Below are positions 1-8,498 of a stretch of DNA of 36,904 nt, one piece after another. Location of the stretch: NCBI GenBank assembly GCA_031258965.1, contig JAIRMC010000014.1, positions 1-36,904 of the forward strand. Reading direction: 5' to 3'. The translations under genes and the position numbers were made by a program. The notes beneath the pieces are model-generated. The model ran no database searches. It saw only the letters and a program-made list of their open reading frames with translations, and had not been told where the DNA came from. Numbering within the stretch: the first letter of the stretch is position 1; each line of letters starts with the position of its first letter. Source of the DNA: Azoarcus sp. Its GTDB lineage: Bacteria > Pseudomonadota > Gammaproteobacteria > Burkholderiales > Rhodocyclaceae.

Positions 1-932
1 CCCGCCAGCGCACCGGCCAGCCGCGCCGGGCAACGCAGCGCGAGCCACTGCACGCGCCGCCACAGCGCCATGCATAACCCGCCCACGGCCAGCGCCACCA
101 GCGAAATGTGCAAGCCCGAGATCGCCACCAGGTGTTGTACGCCGGTACGGCGCAGGATCTCCCACTGCTCAGGCGGAATCGCGCCCTGATCGCCCACGGC
201 CAGCGCCACTAGGATGCCGCGATACGGCGCATCCGGCAGTCTTGCCTCGAATTGCTGGCGGATGCGCCCCCGTAGCCGATGCACGCGGTTCATGAAGCCG
301 CCGATGTCCGCCGGCAGCCGCTCTCCACGCCGGACGTAGCCGGTCGCCCGCAATCCTCGTTCCAGCAGCCAGGCTTCGTAATCGGAACCGCCCGGCGCCG
401 CCGAGCCGTGTGGCCGCTTCAACCTCGCCGTGAGCCGCCAGCGTTCTCCCGGCTGCAATACGGGCACTGCGCGCGCCGTCCGAGGATCGCCCCAGGTGTT
501 GCGATACCACGACAGCAGTACCCGCGTCGGCGTTTCCACGCAGGATTTAGTTTCCGGTTCAAGACATTCGGATTTAAACTCAAAGCGCACGGCATCGCCG
601 CTGTCGCGTGGCAGCGACGCGACGTTCCCGGTGATTTGTACGTCCCGGCCTTCGAGCGCCTCATCGAGCGCGTCGCCCAGGCGTGAATCCGCGCGCCATG
701 CTGCATAGGCATACCCCGCCAAGATCGCAGCCGCCAGCCCGGACACCCAGGCCACGCGGGCGACATCCGCCGCTCGCCTTTTTCCGCTCGCCCTCCCGCA
801 AACCGCGAGCGCGCCAAGCGCCAAAGCCGCCACGATCCAGCCATGACCCGCCCACGGCGGCAAGTCCGCCGAGACTTGCAGCAGCCAGATACCCGCGAAA
901 ATGCCAAGGATGTTTTTGCACATGGCCTGCAT
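1..932 (-). CDS. comEC: ComEC/Rec2-type DNA uptake channel protein, N-terminal part (truncated by window edge)
   Basis: The inner-membrane channel that passes single-stranded DNA into the cytoplasm during natural transformation. The reading frame is open from the left edge, so about 310 N-terminal residues are seen. They begin with hydrophobic helices, continue through the soluble N-terminal domain (DUF4131-like, around VQITGNV and LPRDSGDAVRFEF), and reach the Competence-domain signature GDQGAIPPEQWEILRRTG followed by HLVAISGLHI, which is highly characteristic of ComEC. Two ATG starts are possible, at 932 and at 923; neither has a strong Shine-Dalgarno sequence. The metallo-beta-lactamase-like C-terminal domain would lie beyond the edge, so intactness cannot be judged. 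The family is recognised by motif; that it works in transformation here is inference. Confidence 0.88.
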   Translation of the reverse strand, partial: MQAMCKNILGIFAGIWLLQVSADLPPWAGHGWIVAALALGALAVCGRASGKRRAADVARVAWVSGLAAAILAGYAYAAWRADSRLGDALDEALEGRDVQITGNVASLPRDSGDAVRFEFKSECLEPETKSCVETPTRVLLSWYRNTWGDPRTARAVPVLQPGERWRLTARLKRPHGSAAPGGSDYEAWLLERGLRATGYVRRGERLPADIGGFMNRVHRLRGRIRQQFEARLPDAPYRGILVALAVGDQGAIPPEQWEILRRTGVQHLVAISGLHISLVALAVGGLCMALWRRVQWLALRCPARLAGALA

Positions 933-966
933 GATGTCTTGTGCATCGGATGGGGTCAAGTCCTTG

Positions 967-1323
967 TCATGGCGTATGCCGTGTTGCGGCCTTTGGGCGG
1001 CGCTGGGCTTTGATCCACTGGCCCAGTTGGGTCTGGACGGCCCGCGCGGTGGCGTTGGCTAGGCCCGGCAGCGGTTGCAGTCTGAGGGGGGCGATGAGCG
1101 TCCAGGCGAGGGCGCGTTGCTGGAAGGGCGCGGCGGCTGGGGGCGGGGCCGAGGGGAAACTATCCGGACGGGGCAATCCGAATGAAAGGAATCTGGATTG
1201 CCAGGGCGCATCAAGCGTCGCAATGACGGTTTCGGGCGAGATGATGCAGGCGCGTCCGATCATTGATGCCGGGATTCTGCCGCACAGGGGTATCCGGCGC
1301 GGCGGACAAAATGGCGTGAACAC
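967..1323 (-). CDS. Doubtful small ORF upstream of comEC
   Basis: A 118-codon frame with a GTG start lying 34 bases before comEC on the same strand. The protein is proline- and alanine-rich in the middle (PSAPPPAAAP) and ends in a basic tail; I recognise no domain. Third codon positions in the second half are rich in G and C as in real genes nearby, which is the only support. No clear ribosome binding site is seen. Together with the untranslated leader of the next gene this fills the 933-1380 gap, which otherwise holds nothing I can name. Confidence 0.3.
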   Translation of the reverse strand: MFTPFCPPRRIPLCGRIPASMIGRACIISPETVIATLDAPWQSRFLSFGLPRPDSFPSAPPPAAAPFQQRALAWTLIAPLRLQPLPGLANATARAVQTQLGQWIKAQRRPKAATRHTP

Positions 1324-1380
1324 TGCTACGATGCTCGACTCTGATTTTATTCATCGTTTTCATCGTCCCTGAGAGACCGC

Positions 1381-2790
1381 ATGAGCCATTCCGGCGACCC
1401 GTTCATCCAGAACCGCACTTTCGATGAGATCGAAGTCGGTGATTCGGCGCAACTCACCCGCACCCTGAGTACGGCGGACATCCAGCTTTTCGCCGCCATT
1501 TCGGGCGACATCAACCCGACGCATCTCGATACCGAGTTCGCGCAGGCCGGGCAGTTCCGCGATATCGTCGGCCACAGTCTCTGGGGCGGCACGCTGGTTT
1601 CGGCCATCCTCGGCACCGAGTTTCCTGGCCCCGGCACGGTTTACGTCTCGCAAAATTTCAATTTCTGGCGGCCCGTGACGGTCGGTGACACGATCACCAT
1701 CAGCGTGACCTGCCGGGAAAAGCATGAACACAATCACCACATCGTCTTTGACTGCAAGGCAGTCAACCAGAGCGGCGTCAAGGTCATGGACGGCTGCGCG
1801 GAGGTGGCCGCGCCGACCCAGAGAATCCGCCGCCCAAAGGTGCTGCCGCCCGAAATCAAGATCGCCGACCGGGAGGAACGCTTCCGCCGCATGCTCTCGC
1901 TCGTCGATGGGCTGCCCCCGATACGGCTCGCGGCGGCCTGTCCGTGCGATGCCGATTCTTTGCGCGGCCCGCTCCAGGCCGCCGTGCTCGGGCTGGTGAC
2001 GCCCATCCTGATCGGCCCGGACCGCAAGATTCGCGCCGTGGCCGAAGAGCAGATGCTGGACATCAAGGGCATCCGCATCATCAATGTGCCGGACAATTTC
2101 GCCGCCGCCGAAACCGCCGTGGCGCTGTGCCGCGACGAGGGCGTGAGCGCCCTGATGAAAGGTTCGCTCTCCACCCGCGACCTCATGCGCGCCGTGCTCT
2201 CGAAAACCGCCGGGTTGCGCGGCGCGCGGCGCATCAGCCATGTTTCCGTCGCCAGCGTGCCGACTTACCCGAAGCTGCTTCTCGTGACCGACGCGGCCAT
2301 CAATATCGCGCCCACGCTGGAAGAAAAGGCCGACATCATCCAGAATGCCATCGACCTCGCGGAAATGATGGGCATTGCCGCCCCCAGGGTTGCCCTGCTT
2401 GCCGCAACCGATACGGTCAACCCGAAGATGCCCGCGACGCTGGACGCCGCGGCACTGTGCGAAATGGCGGAACATGGCAGAATCCGAGGCGGCCTGCTCG
2501 CCGGGCCGCTCGCCTTCGACAAGGCCGTCTCGCCCAGGGCCGCCAACATCAAGGGCATCCGTTCGCCGGTGGCGGGCGATGCCGATATTCTTGTGGTGCC
2601 CGACATCGAGTCCGGCAACATCGTCGTCAGACAACTGGAATATCTGGCCGATGCGCTGATGGGCGGCATCGTATTGGGGGGGCGCGTGCCTATCGTTCTC
2701 ACCACCCGCGCGGATACCGCGCAAACCCGCACGGTTTCGTGCGCCATTGCTCAGTTGATCCACTACCATAACAGCAGGGAGGCCAAGTAG
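1381..2790 (+). CDS. Bifunctional enoyl-CoA hydratase / phosphate acetyltransferase
   Basis: A 469-residue cytoplasmic fusion. Residues 10-145 are a MaoC-type hot-dog hydratase: the motif SGDINPTHLD at 41-50 carries the catalytic Asp43 and His48 of (R)-specific enoyl-CoA hydratases. Residues 150-469 are a phosphate acetyl/butyryltransferase domain ending in the usual PIVLTTRADT-type segment. The length fits annotated fusions of this kind (about 465). It would exchange CoA of an acyl-CoA for phosphate, giving an acyl phosphate for the kinase encoded 2 bases downstream. The ATG follows a GAGAGA ribosome binding site. The substrate (acetyl, butyryl or other) cannot be told from sequence. Confidence 0.92.
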   Translation: MSHSGDPFIQNRTFDEIEVGDSAQLTRTLSTADIQLFAAISGDINPTHLDTEFAQAGQFRDIVGHSLWGGTLVSAILGTEFPGPGTVYVSQNFNFWRPVTVGDTITISVTCREKHEHNHHIVFDCKAVNQSGVKVMDGCAEVAAPTQRIRRPKVLPPEIKIADREERFRRMLSLVDGLPPIRLAAACPCDADSLRGPLQAAVLGLVTPILIGPDRKIRAVAEEQMLDIKGIRIINVPDNFAAAETAVALCRDEGVSALMKGSLSTRDLMRAVLSKTAGLRGARRISHVSVASVPTYPKLLLVTDAAINIAPTLEEKADIIQNAIDLAEMMGIAAPRVALLAATDTVNPKMPATLDAAALCEMAEHGRIRGGLLAGPLAFDKAVSPRAANIKGIRSPVAGDADILVVPDIESGNIVVRQLEYLADALMGGIVLGGRVPIVLTTRADTAQTRTVSCAIAQLIHYHNSREAK

Positions 2791-2792
2791 CC

Positions 2793-3974
2793 ATGAAGTC
2801 CATACTCGTTCTCAACGCGGGTTCGTCGAGCCTGAAATTCGCGCTTTTTCCTCTTGAACCGGCGCTGTCCGAACATCCGGCGGTGTCGGGCCAGATCGAA
2901 GGCATCGGCGCTACGCCCAAGCTTTCCGCCAAGGTCAACGGCGCCCGCCATCAGGAAGATGTCGCTGTTTCCGGCGACCAGACCGAACAGCATCGCGCAT
3001 CGCTGGCTTATCTATTCCACTGGCTCGCCGCTCATGCGCCAGAGCTGAAAATTTCCGCCGCAGGCCATCGCGTCGTACACGGCGGCGAACGTTACAGCGC
3101 CCCGGTCCGGCTCGATGCGTCGACGCTGGCCGAACTCGAAACCCTCATCCCGCTCGCGCCCCTGCACCAGCCGCACAACTTGCGCGCGGTGCGGGAAATT
3201 TTCACCCTGCTGCCGGATGTGCCGCAGGTCGCTTGTTTCGATACCGCCTTCCATCGCAGCAATCCCGAGGTCGCGCAAATCTACGGCCTGCCGCGCGCGC
3301 TCACGGAAGGCGGCATTAAAAGCTACGGCTTCCACGGTCTTTCCTACGACTACATCACCCGCAGCCTGCCGGAAGTCATCGGCGAAAGCGCTTTGGGCGC
3401 GGTCGTGATTGCCCATTTGGGCAACGGCGCTTCCATGGCCGCTGTGCGTGGCGGCAAGGGCGTGGCGACGACGATGGGTTTTTCCACCATCAACGGCCTC
3501 ATCATGGGCACCCGCTCCGGCTCGATCGACCCCGGCGTCCTGCTTTACCTGATCGACCAGAAAGGCATGGACTACAAAACGCTCACCCAGTTGCTGTACA
3601 AGGATTCGGGGCTGCTCGGCGTATCGGGGCTGAGCCAGGATATGCGCGTCCTGCTCGCATCCGAGGAAGCCCCGGCCAAACAGGCGGTCGAGCTTTTCTG
3701 CTACCGGATTGCCCGCGAACTTGGCTCGCTGGCGGCGGCGGCGGGCGGACTCGACGCACTTGTCTTTACCGGCGGCATTGGCGAACACTCCGCGGTCATT
3801 CGAGAGCGCGTCGGCGCGCTCTCGGCCTGGCTCGGTATCCATATCGACCCGGCGGCCAACAGTGAGGACAAACTGCGTATCGATAGCCCCGGCAGCCGCG
3901 TCGCCGTCGCCGTGGTGCCCACGAACGAAGAAGGCATGATCGCCCGCTATACAGTCGAGGTTCTGAAGCTGTAA
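2793..3974 (+). CDS. ackA: Acetate kinase (acetate/propionate/butyrate kinase family)
   Basis: Makes ATP and a carboxylate from acyl phosphate and ADP, or the reverse. The 393-residue length is normal. Family signatures are all present: the N-terminal NAGSSSLKF phosphate-binding motif (residues 8-16), GFHGLSYDY, AHLGNGAS, STINGLIMGTRSGSIDPG and the FTGGIGEHS motif near the C-terminus. The ATG lies two bases after the stop of the hydratase-phosphotransacetylase gene with a GGAGG ribosome binding site inside the upstream gene's end, so the two are surely co-transcribed. This gives a complete acyl-CoA to carboxylate plus ATP route. Confidence 0.95.
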   Translation: MKSILVLNAGSSSLKFALFPLEPALSEHPAVSGQIEGIGATPKLSAKVNGARHQEDVAVSGDQTEQHRASLAYLFHWLAAHAPELKISAAGHRVVHGGERYSAPVRLDASTLAELETLIPLAPLHQPHNLRAVREIFTLLPDVPQVACFDTAFHRSNPEVAQIYGLPRALTEGGIKSYGFHGLSYDYITRSLPEVIGESALGAVVIAHLGNGASMAAVRGGKGVATTMGFSTINGLIMGTRSGSIDPGVLLYLIDQKGMDYKTLTQLLYKDSGLLGVSGLSQDMRVLLASEEAPAKQAVELFCYRIARELGSLAAAAGGLDALVFTGGIGEHSAVIRERVGALSAWLGIHIDPAANSEDKLRIDSPGSRVAVAVVPTNEEGMIARYTVEVLKL

Positions 3975-4055
3975 GACGCAGGCGAATAATTCCCTCCCGC
4001 CCGCCGCCGCTCTTGCCGGGCGCGGCGGCGCGGGCGACACACCAAGGAGAAAACC

Positions 4056-4634
4056 ATGGGCTACAAAGTTCCCGTCGGCATCTCGAACAAACATCTGCAC
4101 CTGTCCGAGCAGGACCTCGCCGCGTTGTTCGGCCCCGGACATAAACTCACGCCGTACAAGGAGCTTGTACAGCCGGGCCAGTACGCTGCGCACGAACAGG
4201 TCGACTTGGTCGGCCCCAAGGGTTCGTTCAGGAATATCCGCATCATCGGTCCCACCCGGCCACAGACGCAGGTCGAGATTTCCAGGACCGACGCGCGCGC
4301 GCTCGGCATCGACGCGCCCGTGCGCGAATCCGGCAAGCTGGACGGTTCCCCCGGTCTCAAGCTCGTCGGCCCCAAGGGCGAAGTCGAACTGAAAGCGGGA
4401 GCCATCGTCGCGCTGCGCCATATCCACCTCTCCCCGGCGCAAGCCGTGGACGCGGGTCTGAAAGACAAGGATCTCGTCGATGTAAAAACCTACGGCACGC
4501 GCCCGCTGGTATTCGAGGATGTGCTCATCCGCTCGGGCGACGGGCATTTCCGCGAATTCCATATCGACACCGACGAAGCCAACGCGGCGGGGCTGGCGAA
4601 TAGCGACGAAGTGGAAATCGTGGGGAAGACGTAA
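4056..4634 (+). CDS. pduL: PduL-type phosphate propanoyltransferase (phosphotransacylase)
   Basis: A zinc-dependent phosphotransacylase unrelated in fold to Pta. The 192 residues hold the two repeated beta-barrel halves with the metal-binding histidine motifs SNKHLHLS (residues 11-18) and RHIHLSP (near 125). It lacks the long N-terminal extension that targets PduL to bacterial microcompartments, and no shell-protein genes are nearby, so a soluble housekeeping role is inferred. The ATG has a strong AAGGAG ribosome binding site, 81 bases after ackA. Its presence beside a Pta-domain fusion makes the cassette redundant for acyl-phosphate formation or gives it two different acyl specificities. Confidence 0.92.
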   Translation: MGYKVPVGISNKHLHLSEQDLAALFGPGHKLTPYKELVQPGQYAAHEQVDLVGPKGSFRNIRIIGPTRPQTQVEISRTDARALGIDAPVRESGKLDGSPGLKLVGPKGEVELKAGAIVALRHIHLSPAQAVDAGLKDKDLVDVKTYGTRPLVFEDVLIRSGDGHFREFHIDTDEANAAGLANSDEVEIVGKT

Positions 4635-4730
4635 GGGAAACGTTGAACCCGCGTCATTGCGAGCAAGGCGGCGACGGCACACCACGGCGTTGCGCGCCTC
4701 GCAATGGCGCGCGGGTTTAGCGTTTCCTCT
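4634..4730 (+). repeat. Large palindromic repeat, GTCATTGCGAG family, copy A
   Basis: Imperfect inverted repeat with arms 4634-4663 and 4698-4730; both arms contain the core CATTGCGAG and outer GGAAACG/CGTTTCC halves. It fills the whole gap between the convergent pduL and iscX genes, where it could act as a two-way terminator or a REP-like element. There is no T-tract. Related copies occur at 15074-15128 and 28990-29062. Confidence 0.75.
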
Positions 4731-4733
4731 TCC

Positions 4734-4928
4734 TCAGCCCGTTTCTTCGATCCATGCCTGCTGGATGGCTTCCAGGACGCGCTCGCCGCAATGGCCGGGG
4801 TCGTCGTCGAATTCCGGCAGCGCCCTGACCCAGTTCATCAGGTCGACGAAGTTGAGTTTCGCGGGGTCGACATGCGGGTGGGCGTCGGCTAGTTGAATGG
4901 CGATTTCGGTGACATCGGTCCATTTCAT
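4734..4928 (-). CDS. iscX: Fe-S cluster assembly accessory protein IscX
   Basis: A 64-residue acidic protein that binds IscS and acts as an iron-dependent regulator of cluster assembly in well-studied bacteria. The sequence starts MKWTDVTEIA and contains the family segment DPAKLNFVDLMNWV and the acidic patch EFDDDP. Last gene of the isc operon; its ATG overlaps the stop of fdx by four bases (ATGA), which suggests translational coupling. Longer upstream reading in the same frame is only the shadow of fdx. Confidence 0.95.
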   Translation of the reverse strand: MKWTDVTEIAIQLADAHPHVDPAKLNFVDLMNWVRALPEFDDDPGHCGERVLEAIQQAWIEETG

Positions 4929-5269
4929 TCGTGTTTCTCTTCCCGTGCAAGGTTGATGGTGTAACGCGGGATTTCCACGACCAGCGGCGCGTCGCCTACC
5001 ACGACCTGGCAGGACAGGCGCGAGCATGGCGTCAGGCCCCAGGCGCGGTCGAGCAGGTCTTCTTCCATTTCGGAAGCTTCGGGCAGGGAGGCGAAGCCTT
5101 CGCGCACGATGATATGACAGGTGGTGCAGGCGCAGGATTGTTCGCAGGCATGCTCGATCCAGACGCCGCCCGCGAGTAGGGCGTCGCACAGGGATGCGCC
5201 CGCTTCGGCTTCGATGACCGCGCCCTGGGGGCATAGGCTCGTGTGGGGAAGGACGATGATCCGGGTCAT
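4925..5269 (-). CDS. fdx: Isc-type [2Fe-2S] ferredoxin
   Basis: Adrenodoxin-like electron carrier that serves cluster assembly on IscU. The 114 residues carry the four ligand cysteines C42, C48, C51 and C87 in the motif HACEQSCACTTC and RLSCQ, and the family's conserved tail VEIPRYTIN. The start chosen is the ATG before TRIIVLP, 14 codons inside a longer open frame, because it matches the normal N-terminus. It follows hscA by 13 bases and overlaps iscX. Confidence 0.96.
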   Translation of the reverse strand: MTRIIVLPHTSLCPQGAVIEAEAGASLCDALLAGGVWIEHACEQSCACTTCHIIVREGFASLPEASEMEEDLLDRAWGLTPCSRLSCQVVVGDAPLVVEIPRYTINLAREEKHE

Positions 5270-5282
5270 GGGCGGGTCTTTT

Positions 5283-7151
5283 TTAAAGTTCTTCGATTTT
5301 GTGCCCGGCAAGCGCGGCGCGGATGGCGTGATCCATGCGGCGAGCGGCGAATTCTTCGGTCGCGCGGCTCAGGGCGGCGATGCCGCTGGCAAGCGCCCGG
5401 GCGTCGCCGTGGCCGTCGATCAGCCCTTGCAGGCGGGCCATGGCGGCAGTGATGGCGGCGCGTTCTTCGGCGTCGAGCAGTTCGCCGTCGGCGGCGAGCG
5501 CCTGCGCGATGGCGTCGAGCAGCCGCCCGGCTTCGACTTGTTGTTCCCGCAGGGCGCGCGCGGCGAGGTCGTCTCCGGCGCGCTCGAATCCGGCGCGCAG
5601 CATGTCGGCGATTTCGCCGTCGGCAAGGCCGTAGGTGGGATTGACGAGGATGCTGGCTTCCACGCTGGTGCTGGCTTCGCGCGCCGATACCGAAAGCAGG
5701 CCGTCGGCATCGACCTGGAAGGTGACGCGGATGCGCGCCGCGCCCGCCGCCATGGGGGGGATGCCGCGTAGCTCGAAGCGGGCGAGGGAACGGCAGTCGG
5801 CGACGAGTTCCCGCTCGCCCTGCACGACGTGGAAGGCCATCGCGGTCTGGCCGTCTTTGTAGGTGGTGAATTCCTGTGCCCGCGCGACCGGCAGGGTGGC
5901 GTTGCGCGGGATGAGTTTTTCGGAAAGGCCGCCCATGGTTTCCAGCCCGAGCGAGAGGGGGATGACGTCGAGCAGCAGCCAGTCGCCGTCGTCCGGTTTG
6001 CGGTTGCCGACGAGCGCGTTAGCCTGCATCGCGGCGCCGAGGGCGACGACTTTGTCGGGGTCGAGGTTGGTGAGCGGTTCCTGCCCGAAGAAGTTGGCTA
6101 CCGCGCGCTGGACGTGAGGCATGCGCGTGGCGCCGCCGACCATGACTACGCCTTTGATGTCGCGCGCCGTCAGCTCCGCGTCGCGCAGGGCGCGTCGCAC
6201 CGGGACGAGGGTTTTTTGCACGAGTGGCCGGGTCATTTCGGCAAAGGCGGCACGGCTTACGGTGAGGTCGAGCGAGACGCCGGAATCAAGCCGGAGCCGG
6301 AACGGGGCTTCTTCACTCACGCTGAGCAGTTCTTTGACTTCGCGCGCTTTCATTTGCAGGCGGCGGGTGTCTTCGACCGAGGGTGGGGCGATGCGGGTCT
6401 GGTCGAGCACCCAACAGTAGAGACGATGGTCGAAGTCGTCGCCGCCGAGCGAGGCGTCGCCGTTGGTGGCGAGCACTTCAAATACGCCGTGCGTGAGTTT
6501 GAGGATGGAGAGGTCGAAGGTGCCGCCGCCAAGGTCGTAGACGGCATAGACGCCTTCGACGGCATTGTCCAGCCCGTAGGCGACCGCTGCGGCGGTCGGT
6601 TCGTTGAGGAGCCGCAGTGCATGCAGTCCCGCGAGCCGCGCGGCATCCTTGGTTGCCTGCCGTTGTGCGTCGTCGAAGTAGGCTGGTACGGTAATGACGG
6701 CGCCGGCAAGCTTGCCGCCCAGGCTGGCTTCGGCGCGCAGGCGCAGGGCGCGCAGGATTTCGGCGGAGATTTCGACCGGGCTTTTGCTGCCCTGCACGGT
6801 GCGCAGGCGCAGCATGCCAGGGGTTTCCTCGAAGATGTAGGGCATGGTCTCGATGTGCGCCACGTCGGTAAAGCCGCGTCCCATGAAACGCTTGACCGAG
6901 ACGATGGTGTTCCTGGGATCGGCGACCCGCGCGCCCAGGGCGGCATGCCCCACGTCCCGGCCATCATCGTCGCGGTAGTGCACGACCGAAGGCATGAGAG
7001 CGCGGCCCTCTTCGTCGGGCAGGCATACGGCGATGCCGTTTTTCACTGTTGCCACCAGGGAATTGGTGGTGCCGAGGTCGATGCCGACCGCCAGCCGGTG
7101 CTGGTGCGGCGCGGCGGACATGCCAGGCTCGGCAATCTGCAACAGGGCCAT
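5283..7151 (-). CDS. hscA: Fe-S protein assembly chaperone HscA (Hsp70 family)
   Basis: A 622-residue Hsp70 that uses ATP to release clusters from IscU. N-terminal ATPase domain (residues about 20-390) with the phosphate-binding [10 protein letters not shown] and [11 protein letters not shown] motifs and [13 protein letters not shown]; the substrate-binding domain follows, with [14 protein letters not shown] as the linker. The C-terminus ends in a short HKIEEL sequence, as in HscA rather than DnaK, which has a longer lid tail. It lies 48 bases after hscB and just before fdx, in the standard order. The partner peptide LPPVKIHC is present in IscU. Confidence 0.96.
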   Translation of the reverse strand: MALLQIAEPGMSAAPHQHRLAVGIDLGTTNSLVATVKNGIAVCLPDEEGRALMPSVVHYRDDDGRDVGHAALGARVADPRNTIVSVKRFMGRGFTDVAHIETMPYIFEETPGMLRLRTVQGSKSPVEISAEILRALRLRAEASLGGKLAGAVITVPAYFDDAQRQATKDAARLAGLHALRLLNEPTAAAVAYGLDNAVEGVYAVYDLGGGTFDLSILKLTHGVFEVLATNGDASLGGDDFDHRLYCWVLDQTRIAPPSVEDTRRLQMKAREVKELLSVSEEAPFRLRLDSGVSLDLTVSRAAFAEMTRPLVQKTLVPVRRALRDAELTARDIKGVVMVGGATRMPHVQRAVANFFGQEPLTNLDPDKVVALGAAMQANALVGNRKPDDGDWLLLDVIPLSLGLETMGGLSEKLIPRNATLPVARAQEFTTYKDGQTAMAFHVVQGERELVADCRSLARFELRGIPPMAAGAARIRVTFQVDADGLLSVSAREASTSVEASILVNPTYGLADGEIADMLRAGFERAGDDLAARALREQQVEAGRLLDAIAQALAADGELLDAEERAAITAAMARLQGLIDGHGDARALASGIAALSRATEEFAARRMDHAIRAALAGHKIEEL

Positions 7152-7199
7152 GTTTTCCTTTCTGCCGGTCAGGGGTTGGAGGTTTGCGGTTTGTCCGGA

Positions 7200-7730
7200 T
7201 CAGTTGTCGAGCGCAGCCAGACCGTCGTCAATGTCGCGCCGCAGTTTGTCGAGGAACATCAGCCGCCGTACCGTGTCGGCGGCGGCTTCGCGGTCGTTGC
7301 GGCTGTCGAATTGTTCCGCCAGCAGCGTCGTGACTTCGTCCGTGTGCATGCGCAGGCGCAAGGCCAGTTGTTCGAGCGCGTCGACGTCACCGAAGGCGCG
7401 TGCTTCTTCCACCGCCTCGCGCCATTCCATTTGCTCGATGAGGAAGCCAGAGGCCATGGCGGCGTTGTCGATTTTGTCGGCGTCGACACCGGCCAAATCG
7501 AGCAGGTATCGCGCGCGGGAGATCGGTTTCTTGAGCGTGGCGTAGGCTTCGTTGACCCGCATCGCGCCCCGCATCGCGCGATGGCGTTCGCTGTCGGGCA
7601 GGCGCGCATGGCGGTCAGGGTGTACTTCGGCTTGCATGGCATGCCAAGCGCGGTCGAGATCCGCTTCGGCGATGCCGAACCGGCGGGGCAGGCCGAACAG
7701 GGCGAAATAGTCGAGAGAGAGGTCAGACAT
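7200..7730 (-). CDS. hscB: Co-chaperone HscB (J-domain protein)
   Basis: A 176-residue J-protein that brings IscU to HscA. The J-domain covers residues 6-75 with the essential HPD at 37-39; the C-terminal half is the helical IscU-binding domain. The ATG at 7730 (MSDLSLDY) was chosen over an in-frame GTG four codons earlier because it matches the family's start. The start overlaps the iscA stop by eight bases. Confidence 0.95.
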   Translation of the reverse strand: MSDLSLDYFALFGLPRRFGIAEADLDRAWHAMQAEVHPDRHARLPDSERHRAMRGAMRVNEAYATLKKPISRARYLLDLAGVDADKIDNAAMASGFLIEQMEWREAVEEARAFGDVDALEQLALRLRMHTDEVTTLLAEQFDSRNDREAAADTVRRLMFLDKLRRDIDDGLAALDN

Positions 7731-8046
7731 TGAAGCTTTCACCGCAACCGCACTGGTTTTTGGCGTTGGGGTTGTCGAACCTGAAACCCTCGTTGAGTCC
7801 TTCGCGCACGTAGTCCAGTACGGTGCCGTCGAGGTAGATGAGGCTTTTCTGGTCGACGACGACCTTGACGCCGTGACTGTCGAAAATGGTGTCGCCGTCT
7901 ATGGTTTCGTCGACGAACTCCAGTTTGTAGGCCATGCCCGAGCAGCCGGATGTTTTTACGCCCAGGCGGATGCCAAGCCCCTTGCCACGTTTGCCGATGA
8001 AACCAGCGACGTGTCTGGCGGCGCGTTCGGTCAGGGTGACGCTCAT
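7723..8046 (-). CDS. iscA: A-type Fe-S scaffold/carrier IscA
   Basis: A 107-residue A-type carrier that passes Fe-S clusters or iron to target proteins. The three ligand cysteines are present: C35 in SGCSGM and C99/C101 in the terminal CGCGESF motif. It overlaps hscB by eight bases and follows iscU by one base, so it is inside the operon. The context separates it from the related ErpA. Confidence 0.95.
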   Translation of the reverse strand: MSVTLTERAARHVAGFIGKRGKGLGIRLGVKTSGCSGMAYKLEFVDETIDGDTIFDSHGVKVVVDQKSLIYLDGTVLDYVREGLNEGFRFDNPNAKNQCGCGESFNV

Positions 8047-8047
8047 T

Positions 8048-8434
8048 TCACTGTTCTCCGTGTTTTTTCCTGTAATCGGCCACCGCGGCGCGAATGGCGT
8101 CCTCCGCCAGCACCGAGCAATGGATTTTTACCGGCGGCAACGCCAGTTCTTCGGCGATCTGGGAATTTTTGATGGACAACGCCTCGTCGAGCGTCTTGCC
8201 CTTGACCCATTCGGTGACGAGCGACGAGGAGGCGATCGCCGATCCGCAGCCGTAGGTCTTGAAACGCGCATCCTCGATCACGCCATCCTTGCCGACTTTG
8301 ATCTGGAGCTTCATCACGTCGCCGCAGGCGGGCGCGCCGACCATGCCGGTAGCCACGCCTTCTTCATCCTGCCCGAATGAGCCGGCGTTGCGCGGGTTTT
8401 CGTAGTGATCCAGAACTTCGTTGCTGTAGGTCAT
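8048..8434 (-). CDS. iscU: Fe-S cluster scaffold IscU
   Basis: The scaffold on which [2Fe-2S] clusters are built from IscS-derived sulfur. The 128 residues have ligands C37 and C63, H105 and C106, the stabilising D39, and the HscA-recognition motif LPPVKIHC at 99-106. The ATG at 8434 ([16 protein letters not shown]) is the normal start; the open frame extends 50 codons further upstream only as overlap with the iscS 3' end. A GGAGAACA-type ribosome binding site lies in front. Confidence 0.97.
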   Translation of the reverse strand: MTYSNEVLDHYENPRNAGSFGQDEEGVATGMVGAPACGDVMKLQIKVGKDGVIEDARFKTYGCGSAIASSSLVTEWVKGKTLDEALSIKNSQIAEELALPPVKIHCSVLAEDAIRAAVADYRKKHGEQ

Positions 8435-8498
8435 GCTGTGTTCTCCTGTCAAACCATGCCGGACGATAGTCTGCTGGCGGTTTTTTGTCTGGCGGATT

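Noticed and set aside
1360-2769. A 469-codon open frame on the minus strand opposite the hydratase-phosphotransacetylase gene
   Set aside because: It is an antisense shadow caused by high GC; its His/Gly/Arg-rich product matches no family while the plus-strand product has clear motifs.
5829-7733. A 634-codon plus-strand frame opposite hscA
   Set aside because: Antisense shadow; hscA motifs on the minus strand are unambiguous.
8435-8498. Possible attenuator or small RNA between iscS and iscU
   Set aside because: No convincing stem-loop or T-run on the minus strand could be found by eye.
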